The notes under the pieces are model-generated. The model did not search any database, was not told the DNA's origin, and saw only the letters and a program-made list of their open reading frames with translations. A program made the position numbers and the translations under genes. Below are positions 18,017 through 26,711 of a stretch of DNA of 64,000 nucleotides, piece after piece. The stretch's first letter is position 1; the number at the start of each line of letters is the position of its first letter. This DNA is from Thalassospira sp. MCCC 1A01428 (lineage in GTDB: Bacteria > Pseudomonadota > Alphaproteobacteria > Rhodospirillales > Thalassospiraceae), in the NCBI RefSeq assembly GCF_002115825.1, contig NZ_JFJZ01000008.1, positions 121,650 through 185,649 on the forward strand. Direction: 5' to 3'.

Positions 18017-19153
18017 ATGACCAATGCTGTTATCGTCGGCTATGCCCGATCCCCCTTCACCCCGGCGCGCAAAGGTGCGCTGGCTAAGGTTCGCCCCGAT
18101 GATCTGGCCGCCCAGGTCGTCAAGGCGCTGGTGGAACGATCCGGCATCGATCCCAATGCCATCGAAGACCTTATTCTGGGCTGCGCTTTTCCCGAAGGGG
18201 AACAGGGGTTAAACGTTGCCCGACTGGTCACGTTTCTGGCCGGGCTGCCACGTTCGGTGGGTGGGGTAACGGTCAACCGGTTCTGCGGCTCTTCCATGCA
18301 ATCCATCCATCAGGCGGCAGGTGCCATTGCCATTGGCGCAGGCGATGCTTTTATCTGTGCCGGTATCGAAAGCATGACCCGGGTGCCGATGATGGGCTTT
18401 AACCCCATGCCGAACCCGGCCCTGTATAAAGAAATGCCCGAAGCCTATATCGGCATGGGCGACACCGCCGAAAATGTCGCAAAAAAATGGAACCTGTCGC
18501 GCGCCGATCAGGAAGCCTTTGCCGTTGAAAGCCACAAACGGGCGGCCGCTGCGCAAAAGGCGGGTAAATTTAGCGACGAAATCATTCCGATCACCACCCC
18601 CGATGGCATTGTTGACCAGGATGGTTGTATTCGCGCCGAAACCACCGCCGAAGGGCTGGCTGATTTAAAACCGGCTTTCCGTGCCGATGGTGTTGTTACC
18701 GCCGGGACCTCCTCGCCTTTAACAGACGGGGCATCGGCTGTGCTGGTTTGTTCTGAAGAATTTGCCAAGGCCAATGGCCTAACCCCGATCGCACGGATCA
18801 AATCGGTCGCGATTGACGGCTGCCTACCCGAGATTATGGGCATTGGCCCGGTCGGATCCAGCAAAAAGGCCCTGAAACGGGCGGGCATTACCGCTTCTGA
18901 CCTGGGTGTTGTTGAACTGAACGAAGCCTTCTCCTCCCAGGCGATGGCCTCGATCTCCGAACTGGGCCTTGATCCCAAAACCGTCAATATCGATGGCGGG
19001 GCCATTGCCCTGGGTCATCCGTTGGGGGCGACAGGTGCCCGCATCGTTGGCAAGGCAGCCGCCCTGATGAAACGCGAAGGCGCAAAATATGCCCTGGCCT
19101 CACAGTGCATTGGTGGTGGCCAGGGGATCGCGACGGTTCTGGAGGCAATGTAA
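18017..19153 (+). CDS. fadA: Acetyl-CoA acyltransferase (thiolase)
   Basis: Thiolase of 378 residues cleaving 3-ketoacyl-CoA with CoA, last step of beta-oxidation. Active-site Cys90 lies in NRFCGSSMQSIH, the conserved histidine in GGAIALGHPLGATGARI, and the second cysteine in ASQCIGGGQG near the C-terminus. AGGAAGG precedes the ATG. The stop overlaps the next start as TAATG, so translation with the dehydrogenase/hydratase gene is coupled, and the two products probably form the trifunctional-type complex. Confidence 0.92.
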   Translation: MTNAVIVGYARSPFTPARKGALAKVRPDDLAAQVVKALVERSGIDPNAIEDLILGCAFPEGEQGLNVARLVTFLAGLPRSVGGVTVNRFCGSSMQSIHQAAGAIAIGAGDAFICAGIESMTRVPMMGFNPMPNPALYKEMPEAYIGMGDTAENVAKKWNLSRADQEAFAVESHKRAAAAQKAGKFSDEIIPITTPDGIVDQDGCIRAETTAEGLADLKPAFRADGVVTAGTSSPLTDGASAVLVCSEEFAKANGLTPIARIKSVAIDGCLPEIMGIGPVGSSKKALKRAGITASDLGVVELNEAFSSQAMASISELGLDPKTVNIDGGAIALGHPLGATGARIVGKAAALMKREGAKYALASQCIGGGQGIATVLEAM

Positions 19154-21477
19154 TGGCTGAAATCAAACAGGTCGCCGTAATCGGCGCCGGCGTTATGGGG
19201 GCGTCCATCGCGGCCCATATCGCCAATTCGGGAACCCCGGTTCTGTTACTTGATATCGTGCCCGAAGGGGCCAAAAACCGCAATGCCGTGGCTGAGGGCG
19301 CGGTGGCAAAGATGCTGAAAACCGACCCGGCCCCCTTTATGAACAAACGGGCGGCAAACCTCATCACTTGCGGCAATATCGAAGATGACATGGGCAAACT
19401 GGCCGATTGCGACTGGATTGTCGAAGCCGTCATCGAACGCCTTGATATCAAACAGAACCTTTATCACAAAATCGATGAAGTCCGCAAAGCAGGCTCGGTT
19501 GTGTCGTCCAACACATCAACCATTCCGCTGGCAACCCTGATTGAAGGCATGCCAGCCAGCTTTGCCAGTGATTTCATCATCACCCATTTCTTTAACCCGC
19601 CGCGTTATATGCGCCTGTTGGAACTGGTTTCCAGCGGGGAAACCAATGATGGCGTGGTGGATATGGTGGCGGCGTTTGCCGATGAAAAACTAGGTAAAAC
19701 CTGCGTTGTCTGCCATGACAAACCGGGCTTTATTGCCAACCGTCTGGGCGTTTACTGGATTCAGGCCGCGATGGTCGAGGCCATCGATGCCAAATTAACC
19801 GTCGAAGAAGCCGACAGCGTTATTGGTCGCCCGTTTGGCATTCCCAAAACCGGGGTCTTTGGCCTGATGGATCTGGTCGGGCTGGACCTGATGCCCCATG
19901 TGCAGTCCAGCATGGCCGGTGCCCTGCCCAAATCGGACCCGTTCCATGCCATTTACCGCGAATCCGAGCTGGTTTCCAAACTTATTGCCGACGGCTATAC
20001 CGGCCGCAAGGGCAAGGGCGGGTTTTACCGCCTTAACCGCGAAAATGGCGGCAAGGTTAAAGAATCGGTCAATCTGCAAACCGGTGAATTTGCCAAATCG
20101 GAAAAAGCCCGGCTGGAAAGTGTAAAGGCAGCGGGCAAGGACCCGCGTATCCTGATGCAAAGCCCGGATAAGGGCGGTAAATATGGCCGGGCCGTTATGG
20201 CAAAGACCCTCGCTTATGCCGCCTTCATCGCCGAAGAAGCCGCCAACAGCATTGTCGATGTCGATGAGGCAATGAAGCTGGGCTATAACTGGAAAACCGG
20301 GCCGTTTGAACTGATCGGCGACATTGGCGTCGATGCCCTGATTGCCATGCTCAAGGAAGACGGTATTGATGTGCCGCCGCTTCTTGAACGCGCGGCGGGC
20401 AAAAGTTTTTACAAGGTTGAAGACGGCACCCTGCATTATCTGGCATTCGATGGCAGCTATCAGGCCATCACCCGCCCCGAAGGCGTGTTGCTGCTTGAAG
20501 ATATCAAACGCAAATCGGACCGTATTCTGGGCAACCGGTCGGCATCGCTGTGGGATATTGGCGACGGTGCTGTTTGCCTGGAATTTCATACAAAAATGAA
20601 TGCGCTGGATGCTGATGTCATGGCGATTGTGAAATCCGCCATTCGCACAGTGAAAAAGCAATACAAGGCACTGGTCATTTACAACGAAGGCAGCAATTTT
20701 TCCGCCGGGGCCAATCTGGGTCTGGCATTGTTTGCTGCCAATATTGCCGTTTGGCCGGAAATTGAAAATCTGGTTGAAACCGGCCAAATGACCTATAAGG
20801 CGCTAAAATATGCCCCCTTCCCGGTTGTGGCGGCCCCCAGCGGGTTGGCACTGGGCGGCGGGTGCGAAATTGTGTTGCATTCCGATGCGGTGCAAGCACA
20901 CGGCGAAACCTATATCGGGCTGGTTGAACCCGGTGTCGGGCTGGTGCCGGCGTGGGGCGGCTGCAAGGAAATGATCCGCCGCTGGGCCGAAAACCCCAAA
21001 TTCCCCAAGGGGCCCATGGCCGCCAGTGCCAAGGCATTTGAAATCATCAGTGTCGCCACTGTGGCCAAATCGGCCTATGAAGCCAAGGAAAGCCTGTTTC
21101 TGCGCCCCGATGACGGCATCACCATGAACCGCAACCGTTTGCTGTTTGATGCCAAGAAGCGTGCCCTTGCCATGGTGGACGGATACCAACCACCCGAAGA
21201 AATGGTGTATCGCCTGCCCGGCGAAAGTGCCCGTGTTGGTTTTGAAATGGCGGTTGATGGTTTTTACCGTTTGGGCAAAGCCACCGATTATGACCGTGTG
21301 GTGGCCGGTGAACTGGCAACGGTTCTGGCCGGTGGCAACACCGACGTTACCACCGAACTTTCCGAAGACGACATGCTGGAACTTGAACGTGACAGCTTTA
21401 TGCGTCTGGCCCGCAACCCCGGCACGCTGGCGCGCATTGAAACCATGCTGCTGACCGGCAAACCGCTGCGGAATTAA
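19153..21477 (+). CDS. fadN: FadN-type 3-hydroxyacyl-CoA dehydrogenase/enoyl-CoA hydratase
   Basis: Two-domain beta-oxidation enzyme of 774 residues with dehydrogenase first and hydratase second, the order of Bacillus FadN/YusL and the reverse of E. coli FadB. Domain 1 (about 1-400): NAD motif VAVIGAGVMGASIAAHI, VSSNTSTIPLATLIEGM, and the catalytic-histidine region ITHFFNPPRYMRLLELV. Domain 2 (about 480-700): oxyanion region NFSAGANL and the two hydratase glutamates in GLALGGGCEIVLH and GLVEPGVGLVPAWGG. It starts on the overlapping TAATG of the thiolase gene; acyl-CoA dehydrogenase follows after 11 bases. Both active sites look intact. Confidence 0.92.
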   Translation: MAEIKQVAVIGAGVMGASIAAHIANSGTPVLLLDIVPEGAKNRNAVAEGAVAKMLKTDPAPFMNKRAANLITCGNIEDDMGKLADCDWIVEAVIERLDIKQNLYHKIDEVRKAGSVVSSNTSTIPLATLIEGMPASFASDFIITHFFNPPRYMRLLELVSSGETNDGVVDMVAAFADEKLGKTCVVCHDKPGFIANRLGVYWIQAAMVEAIDAKLTVEEADSVIGRPFGIPKTGVFGLMDLVGLDLMPHVQSSMAGALPKSDPFHAIYRESELVSKLIADGYTGRKGKGGFYRLNRENGGKVKESVNLQTGEFAKSEKARLESVKAAGKDPRILMQSPDKGGKYGRAVMAKTLAYAAFIAEEAANSIVDVDEAMKLGYNWKTGPFELIGDIGVDALIAMLKEDGIDVPPLLERAAGKSFYKVEDGTLHYLAFDGSYQAITRPEGVLLLEDIKRKSDRILGNRSASLWDIGDGAVCLEFHTKMNALDADVMAIVKSAIRTVKKQYKALVIYNEGSNFSAGANLGLALFAANIAVWPEIENLVETGQMTYKALKYAPFPVVAAPSGLALGGGCEIVLHSDAVQAHGETYIGLVEPGVGLVPAWGGCKEMIRRWAENPKFPKGPMAASAKAFEIISVATVAKSAYEAKESLFLRPDDGITMNRNRLLFDAKKRALAMVDGYQPPEEMVYRLPGESARVGFEMAVDGFYRLGKATDYDRVVAGELATVLAGGNTDVTTELSEDDMLELERDSFMRLARNPGTLARIETMLLTGKPLRN

Positions 21478-21488
21478 AGGACAGAAAA

Positions 21489-23273
21489 ATGGCTGAATTT
21501 AAAGCACCCCTGCGCGATATGCGTTTCGTCCTGACCGAACTGTTTGATTTCAACGACATCAACCAGCTTCCCGGTTGCGAGGATTTCACACCCGACGTGG
21601 TCGATGCCATTCTGGAAGAAGCCGCCAAGGTGTGTGAGGAAGTCCTGCAACCGATCAACCGCAGTGGCGATGAAGAAGGCTGCACCTGGGACGACGGTGT
21701 TGTTACGACCCCGAAAGGTTTTAAGGAAGCCTATAAAACCTTTGCCGAAGGTGGATGGACCGGCATTGCCTGCGACCCGGTCTATGGCGGGCAAGGCGCG
21801 CCGAAAACCCTGAATGCCCTGGTCGAGGAAATGACCTGTTCGACCAACCTTTCCTTTGGCATGTATCCCGGCCTGTCCTTTGGTGCCTATGCCGCCCTGC
21901 ACAGCCACGCATCGGACGCGCTCAAAGACAAATACCTGCCCAAAATGGTTGCGGGCACATGGTCGGGCACCATGTGCCTGACCGAACCGCATTGCGGCAC
22001 CGATCTGGGCATTATCCGCAGCAAGGCCGAACCGCGCGATGACGGCAGTTATGCCATTACCGGCACCAAAATTTTCATTTCTGCCGGTGAACATGACCTG
22101 ACGGAAAACATCATTCATCTGGTGCTGGCCAAACTGCCCGACGCGCCCAAGGGCACCAAAGGCATCAGCCTGTTTGTGGTGCCGAAATTTATGGTCAATG
22201 ACGATGGCACCCTTGGCGATCGCAACAGCGTCAAATGCGGTTCGATCGAACATAAAATGGGTATCAAGGCATCTTCGACCTGCGTGATGAATTTTGACGG
22301 TGCCATTGGCTGGCTGGTGGGGGAACCCCATCAGGGCATGCCCGCAATGTTTACCATGATGAACCAGGAACGGCTTTCGGTTGGTATTCAGGGGCTGGGA
22401 CTAGGCGAAGCCGCCTATCAGGGGGCTGCTGCCTATGCCCGCGACCGGTTACAGGGCCGCGCCCTGACCGGGCCAAAATCGCCCGACAAAGAGGCCGACA
22501 GCCTGTTGGTTCACCCCGATGTGCGGCGCATGTTACTCACCCAGCGGGCCTATAATGAAGGGTCGCGCGCAATGGGCATTTGGGTGGCCCGCGCGCTGGA
22601 CACCATGAAGCATCACGAAAATGCCCAGGTCCGCGAAGAAGCCGACGAATTTGTTCAGCTTATGACACCCATCGTCAAAGCCCTGTTTACCGACTGGGGG
22701 TTTGAAACCACCAATATCGGTATGCAGGTATTTGGCGGGCACGGCTATATCCGCGAATGGGGCATGGAACAATATGTGCGTGATGCCCGCATCGCCCAGA
22801 TATACGAAGGTACAAACGGCATTCAGGCACTGGACCTGGTAGGGCGTAAAATGGGGGCCAAGGCCGGGCGTTATTTGCGCCGGTTTTTCCACCCGGTGCA
22901 GGAATATATCGAAACCCATGTGAATGACGACGGATTGGGCGAATTTGTGCAACCGCTGGCAAAGGCCTTTATGCGCCTGCAACAGGCCACAGCCGAAATT
23001 GCCCAGCGCGGTATGAAAAACCCCGACGAAGCCGGGGCCGCAGCCACCGAATATCTGCGCCTGTTCGGTCTGGTCGCCGTGGGTTTCATGTGGGTGCGCA
23101 TGGCCGAAATTGCCCTGCAAAAACAGGATGATGACAATGACGGTTTCTATAAAGCCAAGCTGGTGACAGCCCGGTTTTACATGGAACGCATCCTGCCGCA
23201 ATCAGGTGCCCTGTTTTCCTCCATCATGGCCGGTTCCAAAACCATGATGGCGATGGACGAAGACGCATTCTAA
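21489..23273 (+). CDS. Acyl-CoA dehydrogenase, long form
   Basis: FAD enzyme of 594 residues for the first oxidation step of beta-oxidation. It is the long form with an additional C-terminal domain, as in FadE5-like and AidB-related proteins. Motifs: MCLTEPHCGTDLGIIRSKA (FAD/substrate region near residue 160), ITGTKIFISAGEHD, and RDARIAQIYEGTNGIQALDL near 440, where the family carries its catalytic glutamate. It is in the thiolase operon, 11 bases behind fadN. Together the three genes make a complete cycle. Confidence 0.92.
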   Translation: MAEFKAPLRDMRFVLTELFDFNDINQLPGCEDFTPDVVDAILEEAAKVCEEVLQPINRSGDEEGCTWDDGVVTTPKGFKEAYKTFAEGGWTGIACDPVYGGQGAPKTLNALVEEMTCSTNLSFGMYPGLSFGAYAALHSHASDALKDKYLPKMVAGTWSGTMCLTEPHCGTDLGIIRSKAEPRDDGSYAITGTKIFISAGEHDLTENIIHLVLAKLPDAPKGTKGISLFVVPKFMVNDDGTLGDRNSVKCGSIEHKMGIKASSTCVMNFDGAIGWLVGEPHQGMPAMFTMMNQERLSVGIQGLGLGEAAYQGAAAYARDRLQGRALTGPKSPDKEADSLLVHPDVRRMLLTQRAYNEGSRAMGIWVARALDTMKHHENAQVREEADEFVQLMTPIVKALFTDWGFETTNIGMQVFGGHGYIREWGMEQYVRDARIAQIYEGTNGIQALDLVGRKMGAKAGRYLRRFFHPVQEYIETHVNDDGLGEFVQPLAKAFMRLQQATAEIAQRGMKNPDEAGAAATEYLRLFGLVAVGFMWVRMAEIALQKQDDDNDGFYKAKLVTARFYMERILPQSGALFSSIMAGSKTMMAMDEDAF

Positions 23274-23336
23274 CTTGTTTCGGGTCCACAACTTCCTTTT
23301 AAAACCGCACAATAGCGGGAAAATTCGGGGCAGACG

Positions 23337-23870
23337 ATGAATTTGATCTTTCGCTTGATCCGCATTTTGTTTTTGGGGTGGTTGCGGCCCGCCATGCACC
23401 CGATGGATCCGTCGGCACTGGCATTTCGTACATGGCCGACCGATCTTGACATCAATATGCACATGACCAATTCGCGCTATTTTGCCCTGATGGATTTGGG
23501 CCGCACCGAATTGATCCTGCGGACCGGTATTTTCCGGCTGGTGTTAAAACACAAATGGCAACCGGTCGTTTCGGTATCGACCATGCGGTTCAAACGCGCC
23601 ATCAAACCGTTTCAGCGCTTTCATCTCGAAACACAGGCGCTGTATTGGGACGAACAGGGGTTTTATCTGGAACAACGCTTTGTTGCCGACGGTAAAACAC
23701 TGGCGCTGGCCGTGGTCAAGGCAGTGTTTGTTGGGCGCGGCGGGGTTATTCGCCCGGCCCATATCTGTAATGAACTGGGCATGATGGACCCGTCGCCCGA
23801 TGTTCCCGACTGGTTAAGTGGCTGGCCCGACATCGAAAATGCCATTGAAGAACGACTAGGTGCAATTTAA
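23337..23870 (+). CDS. Hot-dog acyl-CoA thioesterase, THEM6-like
   Basis: A 177-residue 4HBT-type hot-dog protein. It opens with an N-terminal hydrophobic stretch (LIFRLIRILFLGWLRPAM), then the family segment WPTDLDINMHMTNSRYFALMDLGRTELILR with the typical D-x-N-x-H-x-T/N-N pattern. It may release free fatty acid from acyl-CoA, or edit stalled intermediates. It stands 63 bases after the acyl-CoA dehydrogenase; probably the same operon. Annotated mostly by fold; substrate unknown. Confidence 0.8.
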   Translation: MNLIFRLIRILFLGWLRPAMHPMDPSALAFRTWPTDLDINMHMTNSRYFALMDLGRTELILRTGIFRLVLKHKWQPVVSVSTMRFKRAIKPFQRFHLETQALYWDEQGFYLEQRFVADGKTLALAVVKAVFVGRGGVIRPAHICNELGMMDPSPDVPDWLSGWPDIENAIEERLGAI

Positions 23871-23970
23871 CCCGGCCCGAACCACCCCGCAGATGCCCAA
23901 ACCAAAGAAGGCATCATCAAACAAAATACCAATAGATAACAGGACCGCCTTTGCGCGGGGAGGAAGCCAA

Positions 23971-24777
23971 ATGACATCGCAAGATGCTGTTACCCTGAAC
24001 ATTGAAAACGATGTTGCCACCATCACCCTGAACCGGCCAGACCGCATGAACGCCCTTGATGGCGCGATGATCACAGGTTTGTTGGCAGCACTAGACCAAA
24101 TCGATACCGAAATGGAAAATATTGGCGCGGTTGTCATCACAGGTGCCGGCGGCACTTTTATGGCCGGGGGCGATGTAAAGTTTTTTCACACACTTGGTCA
24201 AATCCCCGCTGACGAAGCCCAACCCAAAATCGCCGCCATGATTGATAAGGTTCATCAAATCATCACCCGTCTGGCCGATTTACCCCGCCCGGTTATCGCC
24301 CGGCTTAATGGTGCTGTTGCCGGGTTTGGCATCAGCCTGATGAATGCGTGTGATCTGGCAATTGCCAGCAATGAAACCGTTTTCACCCTGGCCTATTGCC
24401 ATATAGGCACATCCCCCGATGGTGGATCTACCCATTCGCTGGTTCGGCTTGTCGGCATGAAAAAAGCCAAGGAAATTGCCTTTTTGGGGGACAGGTTTGA
24501 TGCCAGCGACGCCCTGCGTCTGGGGCTGATTAACCAAATGGTCGCCCAGGATGAACTTGATTGGACCACCGCCAAACTTGCCAAACGATTGGCCGCCGGC
24601 CCGCGCGCGGCATTGGCCCGAACCAAAGCACTTCTTAATTCCGCACCGGACCATGATCTGCACACCCAACTGGCCGCCGAGGCACAATGCTTTGCCCAAT
24701 GCGCCATCAGCGATGATTTCCGCGAAGGTGTGGCTGCTTTTGTTGAAAAGCGCAAACCGGCCTTTAACCGCACTTAA
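23971..24777 (+). CDS. Crotonase-family enoyl-CoA isomerase/hydratase
   Basis: Crotonase-fold protein of 268 residues; ATG 23971 follows GGGAGGAA, whereas the longer open frame has no such site. The oxyanion-hole segment FMAGGDVKFF is conserved. The usual first hydratase glutamate (GGGCE) is replaced by AVAGFGISLMNACDLA, while the second site reads HIGTSPDGGSTHSLVRLVG with an aspartate. This pattern is seen in PaaG-like and delta3,delta2-enoyl-CoA isomerases, so isomerisation of unsaturated fatty acyl-CoA is more likely than hydration. It follows the thioesterase by 100 bases. Confidence 0.85.
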   Translation: MTSQDAVTLNIENDVATITLNRPDRMNALDGAMITGLLAALDQIDTEMENIGAVVITGAGGTFMAGGDVKFFHTLGQIPADEAQPKIAAMIDKVHQIITRLADLPRPVIARLNGAVAGFGISLMNACDLAIASNETVFTLAYCHIGTSPDGGSTHSLVRLVGMKKAKEIAFLGDRFDASDALRLGLINQMVAQDELDWTTAKLAKRLAAGPRAALARTKALLNSAPDHDLHTQLAAEAQCFAQCAISDDFREGVAAFVEKRKPAFNRT

Positions 24778-24849
24778 ACCAGGCCACAAAAAACAGAAAA
24801 CCGTACCCGTCCGACCACTGTTAAACAAAATAATATTCAGGGAAAAATC

Positions 24850-25740
24850 ATGGCCGACCTCAAAGGCAAAACCCTTTTCATTACCGGGGCATCGCGCGGC
24901 ATTGGCCGTGAAATTGCCCTGCGCGCTGCCCGCGATGGGGCGCATATTGCAATTATCGCCAAAACCGACGAACCGCACCCAAAACTGCCCGGCACCATTT
25001 ATAGCGTGGCAAAGGAAATTGAAGACGCAGGCGGCAAGGCCCTGCCCCTGAAAACCGATATCCGCGATGAAGACCAGATCGCCGCTGCCGTGGCACAAAC
25101 CGTCGATCATTTTGGTGGCATTGATATCCTGATCAATAATGCCAGTGCGATTAACCTGACGCCGACATTACAAACCCCGATGAAACGTTATGATTTGATG
25201 GCCCAGGTTAATACCCGTGCGACATTCGCCTGTGCCCAGGCCTGCCTGCCCCATCTGTTAAAATCGGATAACCCCCATATTTTAACCATGTCGCCCCCGC
25301 CAAACATGAGCCCGCACTGGTTTGCCAACCACCCCGCCTATACCATGTCAAAATACGGCATGAGCCTGGCAACCTTTGGTCTGGCTGCTGAATTTGCCGA
25401 TGATGGCATTGGCGTTAATTCGTTGTGGCCGGTCACGGTTATTGAAACCGCCGCCTTAAACATGATCCCCGGTCTTGAAGCAGGCAGGGCACGCAAACCG
25501 CAAATTCTGGCTGATGCCGCCCACGCCATTTTAACCAGCCCGGCACGGCAAGTAAGTGGTGGTTTTTTCACGGATGAATGCGTGCTTGCAGCCATCGGCA
25601 TTAACGATTTTGAGGCCTATAACCTGACACCGGGTAAAGAGCCCTTTCCCGATTTCTTTTATGAAGCCGATAAAAACGGTGCCAATGCCCCGCATGTCGC
25701 CGGGTTGCTGAAAATTATTGGCGCACATTACCAAAACTGA
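24850..25740 (+). CDS. Short-chain dehydrogenase, HSDL2-like
   Basis: SDR oxidoreductase of 296 residues. The cofactor motif ITGASRGIGREIALR is at residues 10-24, NNASA near 97, and the catalytic pattern Ser in ILTMSPP followed by YTMSKYG (Tyr-x-x-x-Lys). The sequence around TPMKRYDLMAQVNTRATF and the C-terminal GGFFTDECVL resembles HSDL2-type enzymes acting on fatty acyl substrates. Last gene of the lipid region, 72 bases after the crotonase gene. Confidence 0.88.
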   Translation: MADLKGKTLFITGASRGIGREIALRAARDGAHIAIIAKTDEPHPKLPGTIYSVAKEIEDAGGKALPLKTDIRDEDQIAAAVAQTVDHFGGIDILINNASAINLTPTLQTPMKRYDLMAQVNTRATFACAQACLPHLLKSDNPHILTMSPPPNMSPHWFANHPAYTMSKYGMSLATFGLAAEFADDGIGVNSLWPVTVIETAALNMIPGLEAGRARKPQILADAAHAILTSPARQVSGGFFTDECVLAAIGINDFEAYNLTPGKEPFPDFFYEADKNGANAPHVAGLLKIIGAHYQN

Positions 25741-25909
25741 CCGCGCAACGGCGCGGCACGCTGCCGACGCCAGATTGCCACTACATTAAACAATTCGTCC
25801 GTTTTGCCAGTTTGAAAATCATACCATTCGTCGGTATCGGGGCCTTGGCCCGGATACCACAATAGGGGCCAAACCAATGACGGGGCGGCCCCATTCGCCC
25901 GCGAACTCG

Positions 25910-25938
25910 ACCCGCCCCCTACCGGGCGGGTTCTTTTT
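25910..25938 (+). terminator. Rho-independent terminator of the lipid operon
   Basis: Arms ACCCGCCC and GGGCGGGT around a short loop, then TCTTTTTT. It lies 170 bases after the SDR stop. Confidence 0.75.
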
Positions 25939-25970
25939 TGCGCATAGCGGCCTGTCAGAAACGGGCTAAA

Positions 25971-26007
25971 AACAAAAGTGCCGCCGGGCTTTGGTACCGG
26001 GCGGCAT
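25971..26007 (-). terminator. Terminator of the 159-residue gene
   Basis: Seven-base arms TGCCGCC/GGCGGCA around a GC-rich loop; on the minus strand followed by ACTTTTGTTTTT. It starts about 50 bases past the stop at 26058. Confidence 0.65.
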
Positions 26008-26057
26008 CTTTTGGGCAACCGGAATTGTATTCCGGCAAAAATTTTTAAATCAAACGA

Positions 26058-26537
26058 TTACGAAGCGCGTGTTTCAAGCGTCTGGCGCGGCATCACACGT
26101 TCCTGACGGGCCGGAGTCGGCAACATCATCTGCGCCTGCAAGGCCATATTCAAATCCTGGCAGCCCTGATTGCGATCTAGAAAACGTTCACACCAGCCCT
26201 TGTTTTCGTTGGCTGATAAAAATGCGCAGCGCAGCATGGCAAACTTGTTGGCGCCATGTGTCGCTTCGTCACCCGTTACATGGGACAACCATGTTGCAAT
26301 AGCTGTGTGGGCAGCTTCATCAAGCATGTCCTGCAAATTGCCCTTGGCAACCGCACCAACCATGTCGTCACGCAGAGCCGCACGAAGTTCGTTCACCAAA
26401 CGATCTTCAGCAATCTCGCTGCGAACACCAAAGGACCGGGTCCATGCGCGTGCCGTTTCATTCAACAACCGCGACATTGCTGCCGGTTCGTTCGACGTAC
26501 CTGAATTTGAAATTTCCACGTTACTCATTTCAACCAT
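26058..26537 (-). CDS. Hypothetical protein, 159 residues
   Basis: Not recognised. A soluble, mainly helical, acidic-to-neutral protein with no signal peptide or membrane segment. Two cysteines lie near the C-terminal half (RCAFLS, GWCERFLDRNQGCQD), the only hint of structure or metal binding. The ATG at 26537 has AGGGA eight bases ahead; a second ATG three codons on is possible. It is followed by a terminator and preceded by an inverted repeat, so it is probably a real monocistronic gene. It lies downstream of opgGH on the same strand, 174 bases beyond opgH; no functional link can be shown. Confidence 0.65.
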   Translation of the reverse strand: MVEMSNVEISNSGTSNEPAAMSRLLNETARAWTRSFGVRSEIAEDRLVNELRAALRDDMVGAVAKGNLQDMLDEAAHTAIATWLSHVTGDEATHGANKFAMLRCAFLSANENKGWCERFLDRNQGCQDLNMALQAQMMLPTPARQERVMPRQTLETRAS

Positions 26538-26562
26538 GATGCATTCCCTGCTCGGGTTATGT

Positions 26563-26582
26563 GAAAGTTAACTGCAACTTTC
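26563..26582. promoter_or_regulatory. Inverted repeat before the 159-residue gene
   Basis: GAAAGTT-N6-AACTTTC, perfect 7-base arms, 26-45 bases upstream of the ATG. Operator or leader hairpin; no regulator can be named. Confidence 0.4.
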
Positions 26583-26711
26583 TTGTTGTCGTTGATCTTC
26601 ACAATGCCCTGAATATAGTCCGAATCTTTGCCGAAACTTAGACGTTTTTGTGGCAGGGGCCATGCAATGCCCACATGGGGCCATACCAATTATGCGTATA
26701 TTTTTTGCTGG

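Larger units (their letters stand above)
25741..26057. other. Intergenic region with two terminators
   Basis: About 317 bases between convergent genes. It holds a plus-strand terminator for the lipid operon and a minus-strand terminator for the 159-residue gene. On the minus strand a frame stays open between 25728 and 26018; its part from about 25730 to 25880 reads like real protein (WYDFQTGKTDELFNVV), but no start or ribosome site is seen, so it is left as a possible remnant. Confidence 0.5.

Noticed and set aside
19795..20787. Open frame of 330 codons on the minus strand inside fadN
   Set aside because: It mirrors a well-supported gene, has no ribosome site or family motif, and is explained by biased codon use on the other strand.
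21474..22331. Open frame of 285 codons opposite the acyl-CoA dehydrogenase gene
   Set aside because: Shadow frame; the plus-strand gene is complete.
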